A stretch of 45,352 nt of DNA from a virus. Made by a program: the position numbers and the translations under genes. Where the stretch lies: the IMG/VR virus record IMGVR_UViG_3300025112_000031, positions 1 to 45,352 of that record. One strand, given 5' to 3'. The notes under the pieces were generated by a model. That model was given only the letters and a program-made list of their open reading frames with translations. It ran no database searches and was not told where the DNA came from. Below are positions 1 to 7,911 of the stretch, in pieces; position 1 is the stretch's first letter, and every line of letters starts with the position of its first letter.

Positions 1-285
1 TATGCCGGTCAAGGTAACGTCGGCCGTATCGAAAGCGATGGCCGCCGTAACCGTGACGGCGCCAGGCAGGACCACAATGGTGTCCCCGCGTCCGGCCACT
101 ACCTTGGCAAAGGCACCGGCCGTGCCGTCGATGGTGGACAGGGGTTGTTCGGGCGTCAAGCCGTGGTTGGTATCCGACGCGCTCTTGCCGTTTACGGCGA
201 CGGTGCCGCCCCCGACAAAGAAGACCTGGCCCCCCGGTTTGTCCAAGTTGATCCAGCGTCCGTGTACGAAATTGAGATTGGCCAT
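1..285 (-). CDS. Beta-helix virion protein 1, C-terminus outside window
   Basis: The first 95 codons are present and the reading frame is still open at the window edge. The ATG at 285 follows a good Shine-Dalgarno (AAGGAAAG). It contains GGQVFFVGGG near the N-terminus and then GRGDTIVVLPGAVTVTAA, a pattern typical of pectin-lyase-like parallel beta-helix proteins that start with a repeated 'time series' segment. It is clearly paralogous to the gene at the other window edge (44352-45352), which has GGQVWYVG and GRGDIVAVLPGAYTITAA. It sits downstream of the capsid gene, so a surface-exposed head or tail role is inferred. Confidence 0.7.
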   Translation of the reverse strand, partial: MANLNFVHGRWINLDKPGGQVFFVGGGTVAVNGKSASDTNHGLTPEQPLSTIDGTAGAFAKVVAGRGDTIVVLPGAVTVTAAIAFDTADVTLTGI

Positions 286-402
286 TGTTTCTTTCCTTGG
301 TTGTGTAGGGGGTTTGGCCCGAGAGCTACTTCCCCCTCTCTGTAGTGAACCCGCCTAGGCCTTCTAGGGGGCGAGATTTTTTACACGCTAATACCCACTG
401 GC

Positions 403-585
403 CTACTTTCTTCTAGGCCGCCAACTGTGGGTGCTGGCACCCCGACTATGCACCCCTCTTTGGGTTGCCTTCGCCTTGGGCTTGGCCTTTGCCTTGCGCT
501 TTCTAGGCCGCCAACTATGAGTACTGGCCCCTCGGCTATGAACGCCCCTTTGGGTGGGTGTGACTCTGCGTTTAATTCGAGGCAT
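403..585 (-). CDS. Small very basic protein with an internal duplication
   Basis: A 60-residue Arg/Lys/His-rich protein. A segment starting TQRGVHSRGASTHSWRP occurs twice, at about residues 11-30 and 41-60, separated by a KAKAKPKAKA linker. The duplication is visible in the DNA as two roughly 57-bp imperfect direct repeats. The start at 585 is preferred over an in-frame GTG at 609 because AAAGGGG lies just upstream of the ATG. It lies between the capsid gene and a beta-helix gene, so a DNA-condensing or capsid-internal role is possible but unproven. It resembles in composition the 53-residue basic protein at 43441-43602. Confidence 0.6.
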   Translation of the reverse strand: MPRIKRRVTPTQRGVHSRGASTHSWRPRKRKAKAKPKAKATQRGVHSRGASTHSWRPRRK

Positions 586-640
586 TATTTCCCCTTTCTT
601 AGAAGGCACAAATGCTCTAGGGTTGTTATTGCTTGAGTTA

Positions 641-1546
641 TCAAACGCCCGGCGAGCCGAAGACTCCGCGTGGATCGGCCCATCCGCTACTCTGAGAGAA
701 CATTAAACTCGTCTTATGGTCCTTGCTTTCAAACTCCACCTCGTAATCGGTCCACGGCGTTTCGCGCTCGTAGAGCAGCAGGAAGTGGTCTTCCTTGCGC
801 GCCACCAGGAACCAGGCGTCCGTGTCGGTCAGGTAGTTCCACACGCAGGCCTGAACGATATCCTGCAGCGGATTAGACGCATTGGTGTCGTCTTCGGGCG
901 AGTAGGCGCTTTTAAGGTAGCGGTGCGCCTCAAAGCGCAACTCCTTGGACACCAGCAGCAGGGCCGGCTCGATCATGAGCCGCTTGCCCCCGCCGTCGCG
1001 GAAATCCGAAAAGTCGATCATGGCCTGCTCGAACGACGTTTGACTCAGATCCGCTGCGTTGGTCAACGTATTCGAGTAGGTCGAGCCGTCTTCCCGGTTG
1101 TGGGCGGTAGAGAACAGTTCCACCCCGTCCGGTCCCGTGAAGTTGGAGTCAAAGCCGTTGATGAAATGGTTGGCCAACAGGGTCTCTTCCGTGGCCACGG
1201 CCATGCGCCCCAACTCGGCGGCCTGTTCTTCCATGGTGCCGTAGAGGTCTTCGCGGAACATGCGGCGGGTAATCCGCATCCCGTTCCCGTAGTCCAGATG
1301 GGTGAACGTGTTGCGGAAGCCTTCGTTGAGACTGACGTAGGACAGAGATTGCCCTTCGCTGATCTCGGTCATAACCCCGGCCCCGCCGGCGGTCTTGGTG
1401 TCTTCCTGGTACTGGGTGGAGTCTCTCACGTTGAAGATATCGCGCCCTTTGCGGGGGCGCTGTTCCCACTCGTCGAAGACGATGATGTCGATACCACGCA
1501 GGGTCGTGTGGTGCGGCCAGGCGCTGGTTCCCATTATAGATGCCAT
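641..1546 (-). CDS. Major capsid protein (HK97 fold, Mu gpT-like family)
   Basis: 301 residues. Features resemble the Mu-like major head subunit group: an N-terminal arm, TAHNREDGSTYSN in the middle, a block beginning LLVSKELRFEAHRYL, a short NPLQDIV element and a C-terminal WTDYEVEFESKDHKTS beta segment. The ATG at 1546 is chosen because GGGGGTG lies 6 bases upstream and it directly follows the stop of the preceding gene (1549-1551); an upstream in-frame start would overlap that gene. Position after scaffold and decoration-like genes fits the assignment. Family membership is by motif recognition, not by search. Confidence 0.85.
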   Translation of the reverse strand: MASIMGTSAWPHHTTLRGIDIIVFDEWEQRPRKGRDIFNVRDSTQYQEDTKTAGGAGVMTEISEGQSLSYVSLNEGFRNTFTHLDYGNGMRITRRMFREDLYGTMEEQAAELGRMAVATEETLLANHFINGFDSNFTGPDGVELFSTAHNREDGSTYSNTLTNAADLSQTSFEQAMIDFSDFRDGGGKRLMIEPALLLVSKELRFEAHRYLKSAYSPEDDTNASNPLQDIVQACVWNYLTDTDAWFLVARKEDHFLLLYERETPWTDYEVEFESKDHKTSLMFSQSSGWADPRGVFGSPGV

Positions 1547-1548
1547 GG

Positions 1549-2046
1549 TTACACCCCCGTTGTGGTTTTGAAAGAGTGCTCGTTGATATTGCACACCAAC
1601 TCGGCGTTAGCCGCCAGGGTGTTATCCACCCGCTGCAACAGATCCATAATGCGGAACTGGAAGGTCGCCGTATCGGCGTCCGACAGATTCAGTTCGTGCC
1701 CGGAGATGTTGGTGTTGGTGTTACCCGCCCCGGCAACCAGATCGGTATTGGCGCCGATCATAGCCTGGGTGGGGGTCTGGCCCGATTGCCCTTGCGCGTA
1801 GTAGACTTGATCCGGGTCGTTATGCACGTTCACCGTGCCGGCCGTCGAAGCGGCCAAAATCCCATCCTGTGCCCCCAAAATCTGGGTGCCCGTGGCCGTG
1901 GCCGGAATCACATTGCCATCGGTTTCGATCTCCACCGCATCGCCGATAAAAAAGGCGGTGCCGTTGGACGCATCGACGGAATAGGGATGGGTAGCGAGTA
2001 TGGGTCCGAAGCACGTGAACCCATGCGGGGTATCCGCATTAGCCAT
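1549..2046 (-). CDS. Probable head decoration/stabilisation protein
   Basis: 165 residues, rich in Thr, Ala, Asn and Gly, with many short beta-type segments and no catalytic motif. SD AAGGAAGGT lies 5 bases before the ATG at 2046. It is immediately upstream of the capsid gene (3-nt gap between coding regions), the usual place for capsid cement proteins. The middle (GTQILGAQDGILAAS) resembles beta-barrel decoration proteins, but I cannot name the family. Decoration function is inferred from position and composition. Confidence 0.6.
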   Translation of the reverse strand: MANADTPHGFTCFGPILATHPYSVDASNGTAFFIGDAVEIETDGNVIPATATGTQILGAQDGILAASTAGTVNVHNDPDQVYYAQGQSGQTPTQAMIGANTDLVAGAGNTNTNISGHELNLSDADTATFQFRIMDLLQRVDNTLAANAELVCNINEHSFKTTTGV

Positions 2047-2074
2047 AAGTTACCTTCCTTGTAGGCGGGCCGCC

Positions 2075-2887
2075 TTACAAGGATCGACGACCCTGTTGAT
2101 CTTGAAAGTGGAAATACCCGTCCTCGCGAGTATCTTTGGGTCCGATATTACCCTTTTGTAGCCCCCGATCCACCGAGTCGGCCACCTGTTGGGCGGTGGC
2201 TTTGTCGGAGCCTTGGGCCAGCATGGAATCGTAGGCTTTCTGGGCCGTATCGGAACGGTGTCCCTGCCCCCCGCCGGGACGTTCCTCGGCGCGGGAGCGT
2301 AAGTTATTGTCGTTGAGCTGGCGCTTGATCTGTGTTCGTTTGGCCACCAACTCTTTGGGCATAACCGCCAAAATCATCTCATTGGCGCGCACGGTGCCGT
2401 CTTCGGTGGAGCGTTGGGCGGCCAGCGTGTCTTCGTGCTCGGGCTTATACTTGGGAAACCAGGCGCCCTGGTTTTTCCAGTAGCCGCCCTTGTTGGGATC
2501 CACCCACCGCAAGACGCCCCCTTCGGCTTCCGCCTCGCGGCGGATGTCGTCGGGTACGGCCAGAGCGTTGAACTTATCCCACTCGTCTTTGACTTCCAAT
2601 CCGATGCGCTCCAACAGGGGCACCTGGGCGTCCACCGGATCGGTGACAATCAAGGTGGGGTCCATGGTACTCTGCTCGTAGGCGGCCTGCGCCTTGTGCT
2701 GGTGCGTGCCTCTCAGGTGCGACTTGAACACCTGAGACGGATTGGACTTGGCAGCCTGGTTCCAGCCGCACCAGGGGCATTCCTGGTGCTCTTTGTGTTG
2801 CCCAGTCACCCACTCAATAGCCTCGCCGACCAGATCCAAGACTTCGGGCGTGTTGTCGATTTGATCCACCAGTTGTTCTTTAGCCAC
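2075..2887 (-). CDS. Zinc-finger virion-module protein
   Basis: 270 residues. Residues about 38-63 form a likely zinc site: CPWCGWN, then after a linker FKSHLRGTHQH (C-x2-C ... H-x4-H). The rest is charged and Gln-rich, with EERPGGGQGHRS in a probably flexible C-terminal third. It overlaps the scaffold gene's 3' end by 8 bp, so it is translationally coupled to it. It lies between scaffold and decoration genes. Function unknown; a DNA- or protein-binding assembly factor is possible. Confidence 0.6.
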   Translation of the reverse strand: MAKEQLVDQIDNTPEVLDLVGEAIEWVTGQHKEHQECPWCGWNQAAKSNPSQVFKSHLRGTHQHKAQAAYEQSTMDPTLIVTDPVDAQVPLLERIGLEVKDEWDKFNALAVPDDIRREAEAEGGVLRWVDPNKGGYWKNQGAWFPKYKPEHEDTLAAQRSTEDGTVRANEMILAVMPKELVAKRTQIKRQLNDNNLRSRAEERPGGGQGHRSDTAQKAYDSMLAQGSDKATAQQVADSVDRGLQKGNIGPKDTREDGYFHFQDQQGRRSL

Positions 2888-3743
2888 GGGGCACCTCCCT
2901 TTGTTCCTGGGCCTTCAACTTGGCGTCCAGTTGAGCCGAGTCGGCCCCGCGCAAACGCTGAAACATGTTCTTGAGCGCCCCGCCGTCCACCGTGGGTTTG
3001 TCTTCTTGGGGCGGTCCCTGACTGGAGCCCGAAGGCTGCAGTGGGTTGGTGGGCGCCTGAAACTGCTGGATGGGCAACTCGCCCGACGTTTGCATCTGGG
3101 CGTAGGTCGAGCCGATAAAGTGCTGCACATCGTTGGGGCGGTTGGCCAGATCGGGGTCAGAGGCAAACTGTTGCTGCACCTTCTGGTAAATCTTGGTCGC
3201 CCCCTCCTGGTCAATTTGGCCCGAGCGGATCATATTCTGCAGCTGGTTGGGCACGGTCGAGGCCGAGGTAAAGCGGTCCTGAACCTGCTGGTTGCCCTGT
3301 TGGACGGCCGTACTCACGTCCTGTTGCGTGGCCACGCCTTTTTTAGCCAGGGCCTGGTCCACGCCCATCTCGAATATCTGGCGGGCATTTTGCCCGTTTT
3401 CATCCCGTCCGAACGCATCGTTGAGCAGCCGTTCGGTGGGATCTTCGTCCGGGGCCTGGCCGTTGGAGGCCTGGCCGTTGACGGGGGTCGGGTTGGTTTC
3501 CAATTGGGCCTTGAGTTGCTGGTTCTCGCCTTCCAGCCGTTGAATATGGGGCTGGGCTTGTCGGGCCCAATCCGCCAACTTCTGCTTGTCCTGCTCGGCT
3601 TGACCCAACTTATCGTTGACCTGCTTGAAGCGATCGTACGGAATAGGCCCTTCTTCTACACCGGCAGACTCCGCGCCGGGAGCGGCGGCCTGTTCCTCGG
3701 GGGCCGGGGTCCCCTCTTCTACGCCCGGGGTTACTTCGGACAT
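2880..3743 (-). CDS. Capsid scaffolding protein
   Basis: 287 residues with the usual scaffold layout: an acidic, Pro/Ala/Glu-rich N-terminus, the frequently seen IPYDRFKQVNDKL element, a predicted coiled coil at roughly residues 40-85 (EQDKQKLADWARQAQPHIQR and following), a helical middle, and a short C-terminal positively charged region (KAQEQREVPRG) that could contact the coat protein. It lies between portal and capsid genes, the canonical scaffold position. No protease is recognised nearby. Confidence 0.8.
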   Translation of the reverse strand: MSEVTPGVEEGTPAPEEQAAAPGAESAGVEEGPIPYDRFKQVNDKLGQAEQDKQKLADWARQAQPHIQRLEGENQQLKAQLETNPTPVNGQASNGQAPDEDPTERLLNDAFGRDENGQNARQIFEMGVDQALAKKGVATQQDVSTAVQQGNQQVQDRFTSASTVPNQLQNMIRSGQIDQEGATKIYQKVQQQFASDPDLANRPNDVQHFIGSTYAQMQTSGELPIQQFQAPTNPLQPSGSSQGPPQEDKPTVDGGALKNMFQRLRGADSAQLDAKLKAQEQREVPRG

Positions 3744-3759
3744 GTTCTTATGCTTTCGG

Positions 3760-4098
3760 TTACGACCCGTCTAATACTGCTTGGCCGGGTCTTTCTGGGT
3801 GTAGCCCTTCTTCGTCCCCTTGGCTTTGGCTTTGGGGTGGCCGTGGGACTTGGAGGCCTTGGTCGGGTTCTTGCCCGACGAGCTGTGTCCGGACTTCTTC
3901 ATGGCGTTGATCCTCGAGTTGGCGGACGATGCGTCCGAGTTCAGACTGGGCTCGTTGGGCCTGTTTGACCGTGAGAGCATCCAGCAGGATAAGGGGGCTT
4001 TGGCCGTCGGGAAAGGAAAACAGCACGTACGGCCCCTTGTTGAGCGTGTTGCGGGCAATGGTGCGCCGCACATCGGGTTGTAGATTAGCCAGCGGCAA
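3760..4098 (-). CDS. Hypothetical protein with out-of-frame overlap
   Basis: 112 residues. The first ~66 residues (start MPLANLQPDVRRTIARN) look like a folded alpha/beta protein. The remainder is Gln/Pro/Gly-rich and is co-encoded with a 43-residue basic protein in another frame (3771-3902), so either the tail of this ORF or the basic protein could be incidental. It overlaps the preceding gene by 14 bp. Located between portal and scaffold. No recognised domain. Confidence 0.5.
   Translation of the reverse strand: MPLANLQPDVRRTIARNTLNKGPYVLFSFPDGQSPLILLDALTVKQAQRAQSELGRIVRQLEDQRHEEVRTQLVGQEPDQGLQVPRPPQSQSQGDEEGLHPERPGQAVLDGS
3771..3902 (-). CDS. Small Lys-rich protein nested in another frame
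   Basis: A 43-residue ORF starting MKKSGHSSSGKNPTKASK and ending QKDPAKQY, over a quarter lysine. GAGGATC lies about 9 bases before the ATG. It lies entirely inside the 3' half of the 112-residue ORF in a different frame. Its composition matches other small basic proteins of this late operon, which favours it being real. Alternatively the two frames could be joined by a frameshift to give the upstream protein a basic tail. Confidence 0.4.
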   Translation of the reverse strand: MKKSGHSSSGKNPTKASKSHGHPKAKAKGTKKGYTQKDPAKQY

Positions 4099-4333
4099 GG
4101 GCCACGTCCTCCGTGTGCGGATCCATTTCTTTCTCGAAGTTGAGCAATCTCAGTTTAACGATATCCAGCATTTCCACCTTACCCGCCTGCACGTTGATAG
4201 CCGTGATATTGCCCTCTCTTGCGCTGGCCTTCAGGTTGTATTCTTCCTTGCGGCCCATTTCCTCAAAGGCGTGGCACAGATGCTGCCAACACGGATTCGT
4301 GACAAAGTCTTTCTGTTCTCTCGCGCTGGGCAT
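4085..4333 (-). CDS. Hypothetical protein next to the portal
   Basis: 82 residues, mostly helical by composition, start MPSAREQKDFV. Its ATG overlaps the portal stop codon by one base (TAATG), so it is coupled to portal translation. No motif recognised. It is in the portal-scaffold interval, where small assembly factors are common. Confidence 0.6.
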   Translation of the reverse strand: MPSAREQKDFVTNPCWQHLCHAFEEMGRKEEYNLKASAREGNITAINVQAGKVEMLDIVKLRLLNFEKEMDPHTEDVALAAG

Positions 4334-6642
4334 TAGACGGGTCCAATTTGGGGCGAAGGGGAACCGGAGGGGGGTTGGCCGTTGGTGGGCAATTGGCCCA
4401 TTTGACCGGCCTGGTCCACATTGGTCAACTGCGGTACAATGCGATCCTGGCCGCCGGGTGTAGGGGCGGCGGCGGCGGGCGGTTGGCCCGTAGCCCCTTG
4501 CTGCATAGCTTGGGCCTGTTGCTGGGCCTGCATGGTCTGTTTTAGCTGTTGGGACTGCGTATGGAGTTGGATATGGGCCAGGTGGCCAGCCTGATTGGGC
4601 TGGCCCATAGAGATATAGGCGTCCGAGCCCAGGTGGGCAATACTTTCCGTTATGTGCTGCTGGTCGTTATCGCTGGGGTGGACGGGGGCGGGTAAGTCCA
4701 CCCCATACACCTGCTGGTCCATCTCGCCGTTCTCTTCCGCCTGGTCCTTGGCCACGCCGGGACCGATGGCGGATTTGGGACCGATGAAGCGTTCGGGTTG
4801 GGAGATATCGCCCGCTTCAATGTGGAAGCGGGTGGCTTCCCACAAGCGCCCCAAGTCCTGGGCCATAAGGGGGTTCCACTGAGCCAACTCCATGAGCAGT
4901 TGGCCCTGCTGCTGCCGAAGCATAGACGAATAGGTGCCCTGATTGGACCCTAAGCGGAAGTCGTATTCGCCCCGCATCCTCAGTTCATCCCGCGTCAAGC
5001 GTCGGGTCAGGGGGCCTTCTTCGCCCTGCAGGCGCAGGATACGGTGCTCGGGGCCGTACTGCAATTCCATGTTGTAGACCAGGCGGCACAGGCGAGAAAA
5101 AGTTTCCGCATCCTGAGAGACTACATTCTGGGTGCGGGCCAACGCTTCTTGCTGGGTGCCGACAAAGCCGGTGGCGTGGCGGGCAGCGGCCCCCTGGGTG
5201 GGGGATATGCCCAAAAACAGATCCGTGACCCCCATGACCCGTTCGATCAGGGTGTAGAGGAGTTGTTCTTCCTGGTAGAAAAAGGAGGTAACGTTCTGCA
5301 GTTGGGGAAAGGCCACGTCGTTGATGTTATCGACGGGGACGCCCTTGAGCGGCTTGAGTTCAATGTTTTCGGGGTTGATACCGGAGGTGGAGACAAAGAA
5401 GAAGAAGGGCATGTTGGTGGCAAAGCCCACATCCATCCTCATATTGTGGATGGTGTCCAGCTCGGCCGACAGGTGCTGGGCAATTTCCATCACCCCCAGC
5501 GAATACCACCGCACCCCGACGGGCTGGTAGTGCCACTCTAAGAGCGGCCGTTCGCCCGTCCACACAATATCGGACAGGCGATACGCACCCAACAGCACCC
5601 GGGGACGGCGCGAGAAGAAGAAGACGCACTCTTGATCTACGTCTTCTCCGTCCGGCCCTTCGACCAGCCAGGGATGAAAGGCACAGATGGTCTCAAATTC
5701 GGGGTTGCCCGCCGTGCCCCTCCGGTGCACCCCCCGGGCATTGCGCTCTCTCCCTTCAAAGCGGTCGTGTAACTGGGAGGCAGATTGGTTGGAGGTGCCC
5801 GATTCATTGATGGAGCGGTCCTGGGTCGGTTGCTGCTGCTTCCACCAGTCCTTGTCGTCCTGTTCCCCTTCTATATAGGTATAGGTCGATTCTTTCTTTT
5901 TCCAGATCAGGTTCAAGTCTTCCCAACTGCGCAAGAAAACCCACGGCGCGCCGTTGGGGTTCGACGGAGAGCGGGGTTGCAGGTTAATGCCCGTGGTTTC
6001 CCCCGTCACCACGTCGTCCCAATCCTGCGGTTCGATCACGGGGCCGTGATACTTGATCGTTTCGGCCCACTCAATGTCCTGGGGCACCGCTTCGACCGGC
6101 TTGCCTTCTTCGTCCAGTTGGAAGGTCTGGTCCGGGTTGACCATGAAGGCGGGGGGGCCGGATTGATTGAGTTTGCGGTGGACGTGCATGTCCTTGACGT
6201 AGGAGAGCAAGGCCACAGAAAAGCCGTGAATGCCGCGCAGGCGCGAACAGCGGGACCAGATCATGCGGGCGTTCATGCGCTTGGGCTGGAGGTGCCAGTC
6301 GATCAGGTTAGAGGCATGGCGGAAGGCGTCCTGGTCGTCGTCTTCTTCGGCCTGGCCGCCCACCAACGGTGTCTGGCCCCACACGGTGGAATCCAATCGC
6401 ACGCAGATAGAATCGACCAGCCAGTAGGAGGCGGGGATATGCAGGTCGGCCGAGCCCTCCCAGGGACCCTGGCGCGGACCCACGTCGCCCCGGAACATGG
6501 CGTCGTAGCCTTCGTGGGTGGTGCGCCACTTCTCACGGTCTTCCACCTGGCCGTTGTAGAGATCCGTCAGGTGCGACAGGATCTCTTCCTTTTCGGCTGC
6601 AGACAGATTTAAGGGTACGGGATCGGGAAATAATTGGGCCAT
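4333..6642 (-). CDS. Portal protein
   Basis: 769 residues, the size of podoviral (P22-class) portals. The portal forms the dodecameric DNA entry ring at one capsid vertex and docks the terminase. Visible features: an N-terminal helical region, a conserved-looking core (GERPLLEWHYQPVGVRWYS, SAELDTIHNMRMDVGFAT), a long helix after VTDLFLGISPTQGA, and a low-complexity Gln/Ala/Pro/Gly C-terminus (after about residue 680) comparable to extended portal barrels. The ATG at 6642 is preferred; a TTG at 6663 is also in frame. It is followed by assembly genes in canonical order. Confidence 0.85.
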   Translation of the reverse strand: MAQLFPDPVPLNLSAAEKEEILSHLTDLYNGQVEDREKWRTTHEGYDAMFRGDVGPRQGPWEGSADLHIPASYWLVDSICVRLDSTVWGQTPLVGGQAEEDDDQDAFRHASNLIDWHLQPKRMNARMIWSRCSRLRGIHGFSVALLSYVKDMHVHRKLNQSGPPAFMVNPDQTFQLDEEGKPVEAVPQDIEWAETIKYHGPVIEPQDWDDVVTGETTGINLQPRSPSNPNGAPWVFLRSWEDLNLIWKKKESTYTYIEGEQDDKDWWKQQQPTQDRSINESGTSNQSASQLHDRFEGRERNARGVHRRGTAGNPEFETICAFHPWLVEGPDGEDVDQECVFFFSRRPRVLLGAYRLSDIVWTGERPLLEWHYQPVGVRWYSLGVMEIAQHLSAELDTIHNMRMDVGFATNMPFFFFVSTSGINPENIELKPLKGVPVDNINDVAFPQLQNVTSFFYQEEQLLYTLIERVMGVTDLFLGISPTQGAAARHATGFVGTQQEALARTQNVVSQDAETFSRLCRLVYNMELQYGPEHRILRLQGEEGPLTRRLTRDELRMRGEYDFRLGSNQGTYSSMLRQQQGQLLMELAQWNPLMAQDLGRLWEATRFHIEAGDISQPERFIGPKSAIGPGVAKDQAEENGEMDQQVYGVDLPAPVHPSDNDQQHITESIAHLGSDAYISMGQPNQAGHLAHIQLHTQSQQLKQTMQAQQQAQAMQQGATGQPPAAAAPTPGGQDRIVPQLTNVDQAGQMGQLPTNGQPPSGSPSPQIGPV

Positions 6643-6684
6643 AGTATGCTCTTGGTGGGGCAAATGCCCCTACAAGAGAGCGTA

Positions 6685-6873
6685 CTACCCCATGTTGGCA
6701 CATGTCAAGCGTTTTTTACGGTCGGAGGGAGGCTCCAGGCCGTATTTGTAGCACAGCGTCTTGAAATAAAAGTTGTTGTGCAGGCCCAGGGCGCGCATGG
6801 CGTCCTGGTTGGTGTAGTACATGCGGCAGACGCGCTGGAGTTGGTCGGGGCCAATGGACGATTTACTAGTCAT
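6685..6873 (-). CDS. Small helix-turn-helix protein, possible small terminase
   Basis: 62 residues; ATG at 6873 overlaps the stop of the preceding gene. Residues about 9-48 form a helix-turn-helix-like block (DQLQRVCRMYYTNQDAMRAL followed by a second helix). The position between the terminase nuclease gene and the portal would suit a terminase small subunit, but the protein is much shorter than typical TerS and may be only a regulator. TerS assignment is inference. Confidence 0.5.
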   Translation of the reverse strand: MTSKSSIGPDQLQRVCRMYYTNQDAMRALGLHNNFYFKTLCYKYGLEPPSDRKKRLTCANMG

Positions 6874-7180
6874 CAATCAGACCTTCGTCTTTCAGTATCG
6901 TTATCACCTGGTCCCACACCCCGGCGCAATGGAGCAGATAGCGGGCCGTCTTCTTCACGTCGTGCTCATCGTAGGACTGGAACAAATCAGAGCGCCGGTC
7001 GCCCACTTCGGGCGGGGTGGGCAGATCCAGCAGGCCCTGCAAGGCTTCGTAGAGCACATTGATACGCCACTTCTTGTCCGGCTGGATGACGGGGGCCTCC
7101 GTATGGTCTTCCTGCCATTGATCCTGCGCCAGATCGGCTTGAGACCAGTCTATTCTATTATATAAGGCGTCCAGGGTCAT
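6866..7180 (-). CDS. Hypothetical protein
   Basis: 104 residues starting MTLDALYNRIDWSQADL. The start overlaps the previous stop in a TGATG arrangement. Acidic, helical, with a DEHDVKKTARYLLH segment. No known domain. An extended frame upstream of 7180 is a shadow of the neighbouring gene. Confidence 0.6.
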   Translation of the reverse strand: MTLDALYNRIDWSQADLAQDQWQEDHTEAPVIQPDKKWRINVLYEALQGLLDLPTPPEVGDRRSDLFQSYDEHDVKKTARYLLHCAGVWDQVITILKDEGLIDD

Positions 7181-7911
7181 CAGTAGCCCGTGATGGGGTT
7201 GGGTTGGTGTTGGTGGGGCTCGGCGGTGGGCCGGACGTAGTGGGGAGACCGATCTAGCCCAGAGCACACGCGCCACAGGGCCGCTGCCGCCCGTTCCTGG
7301 CCTCGGGAGACCCCTTCCTGGGTGGCCTTCACGTTCAGGTCGGCCGGAAACACCAGGCGGGGGGTGGTGAGGCCTTCTTGATCGATTAATTCGCGGTCTT
7401 TGCCCGGATCCCGGGCCAGGGTGGTCAGCAAGCGTTCCAGGCCCTGGTGTACGGTTTGTTCGTCCAGGGAAGCCCCCAGCTTCAAACCGCAGGTGGTGTC
7501 GAAGTCCTGAAAGGTGGGCCACAGGTGGCGGGCCGCGTCGGGGTGGGCTTCGTGGGTGTAGCGGGTCAAGCCGTCTAAATTACGCAGGGCCAGGGCCAGG
7601 TCGGCCGGGGCGTCGGGGCCGTAGAGGGTGTCCGCCCGGTAGCGGTCTTTCAAGGGAATGGCCGCTTCGCCCACCAGGTGGGCCGGGGTGACGACGGCTT
7701 CGTCGAGCACCACAAAGACGGACTCATGGTGGTCGCGGTGCTCAAAGTAGCGTTCGCCCACCACGCACAAGTGAGCCATGGTGTCCCAGGCTAACCCCAA
7801 TCCAATGCGCCTAAACTCCAGCTCAAAGGTATCGTGGCCGGCGACAGCCTCGTCCAGCAACCACAGGCAGGTCAGACCCAGGGCCGACGGGTTGGTGGCC
7901 AGGTGTCTCAT
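7180..7911 (-). CDS. Hypothetical protein
   Basis: 243 residues, Leu/Ala/Asp-rich and probably alpha/beta. It contains His-rich FEHRDHHESVFVVLDEAVV around residues 56-74. ATGA overlap with the upstream glycosyltransferase-like gene. I do not recognise the family. Its place between terminase nuclease and portal is unusual for a virion gene, so it may be cargo or a packaging accessory. Confidence 0.6.
   Translation of the reverse strand: MRHLATNPSALGLTCLWLLDEAVAGHDTFELEFRRIGLGLAWDTMAHLCVVGERYFEHRDHHESVFVVLDEAVVTPAHLVGEAAIPLKDRYRADTLYGPDAPADLALALRNLDGLTRYTHEAHPDAARHLWPTFQDFDTTCGLKLGASLDEQTVHQGLERLLTTLARDPGKDRELIDQEGLTTPRLVFPADLNVKATQEGVSRGQERAAAALWRVCSGLDRSPHYVRPTAEPHQHQPNPITGY

Noticed and set aside
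716-1801. 361-codon plus-strand ORF opposite the capsid gene
   Set aside because: Antisense shadow of a GC-rich coding region; the minus-strand product is a recognisable capsid protein.
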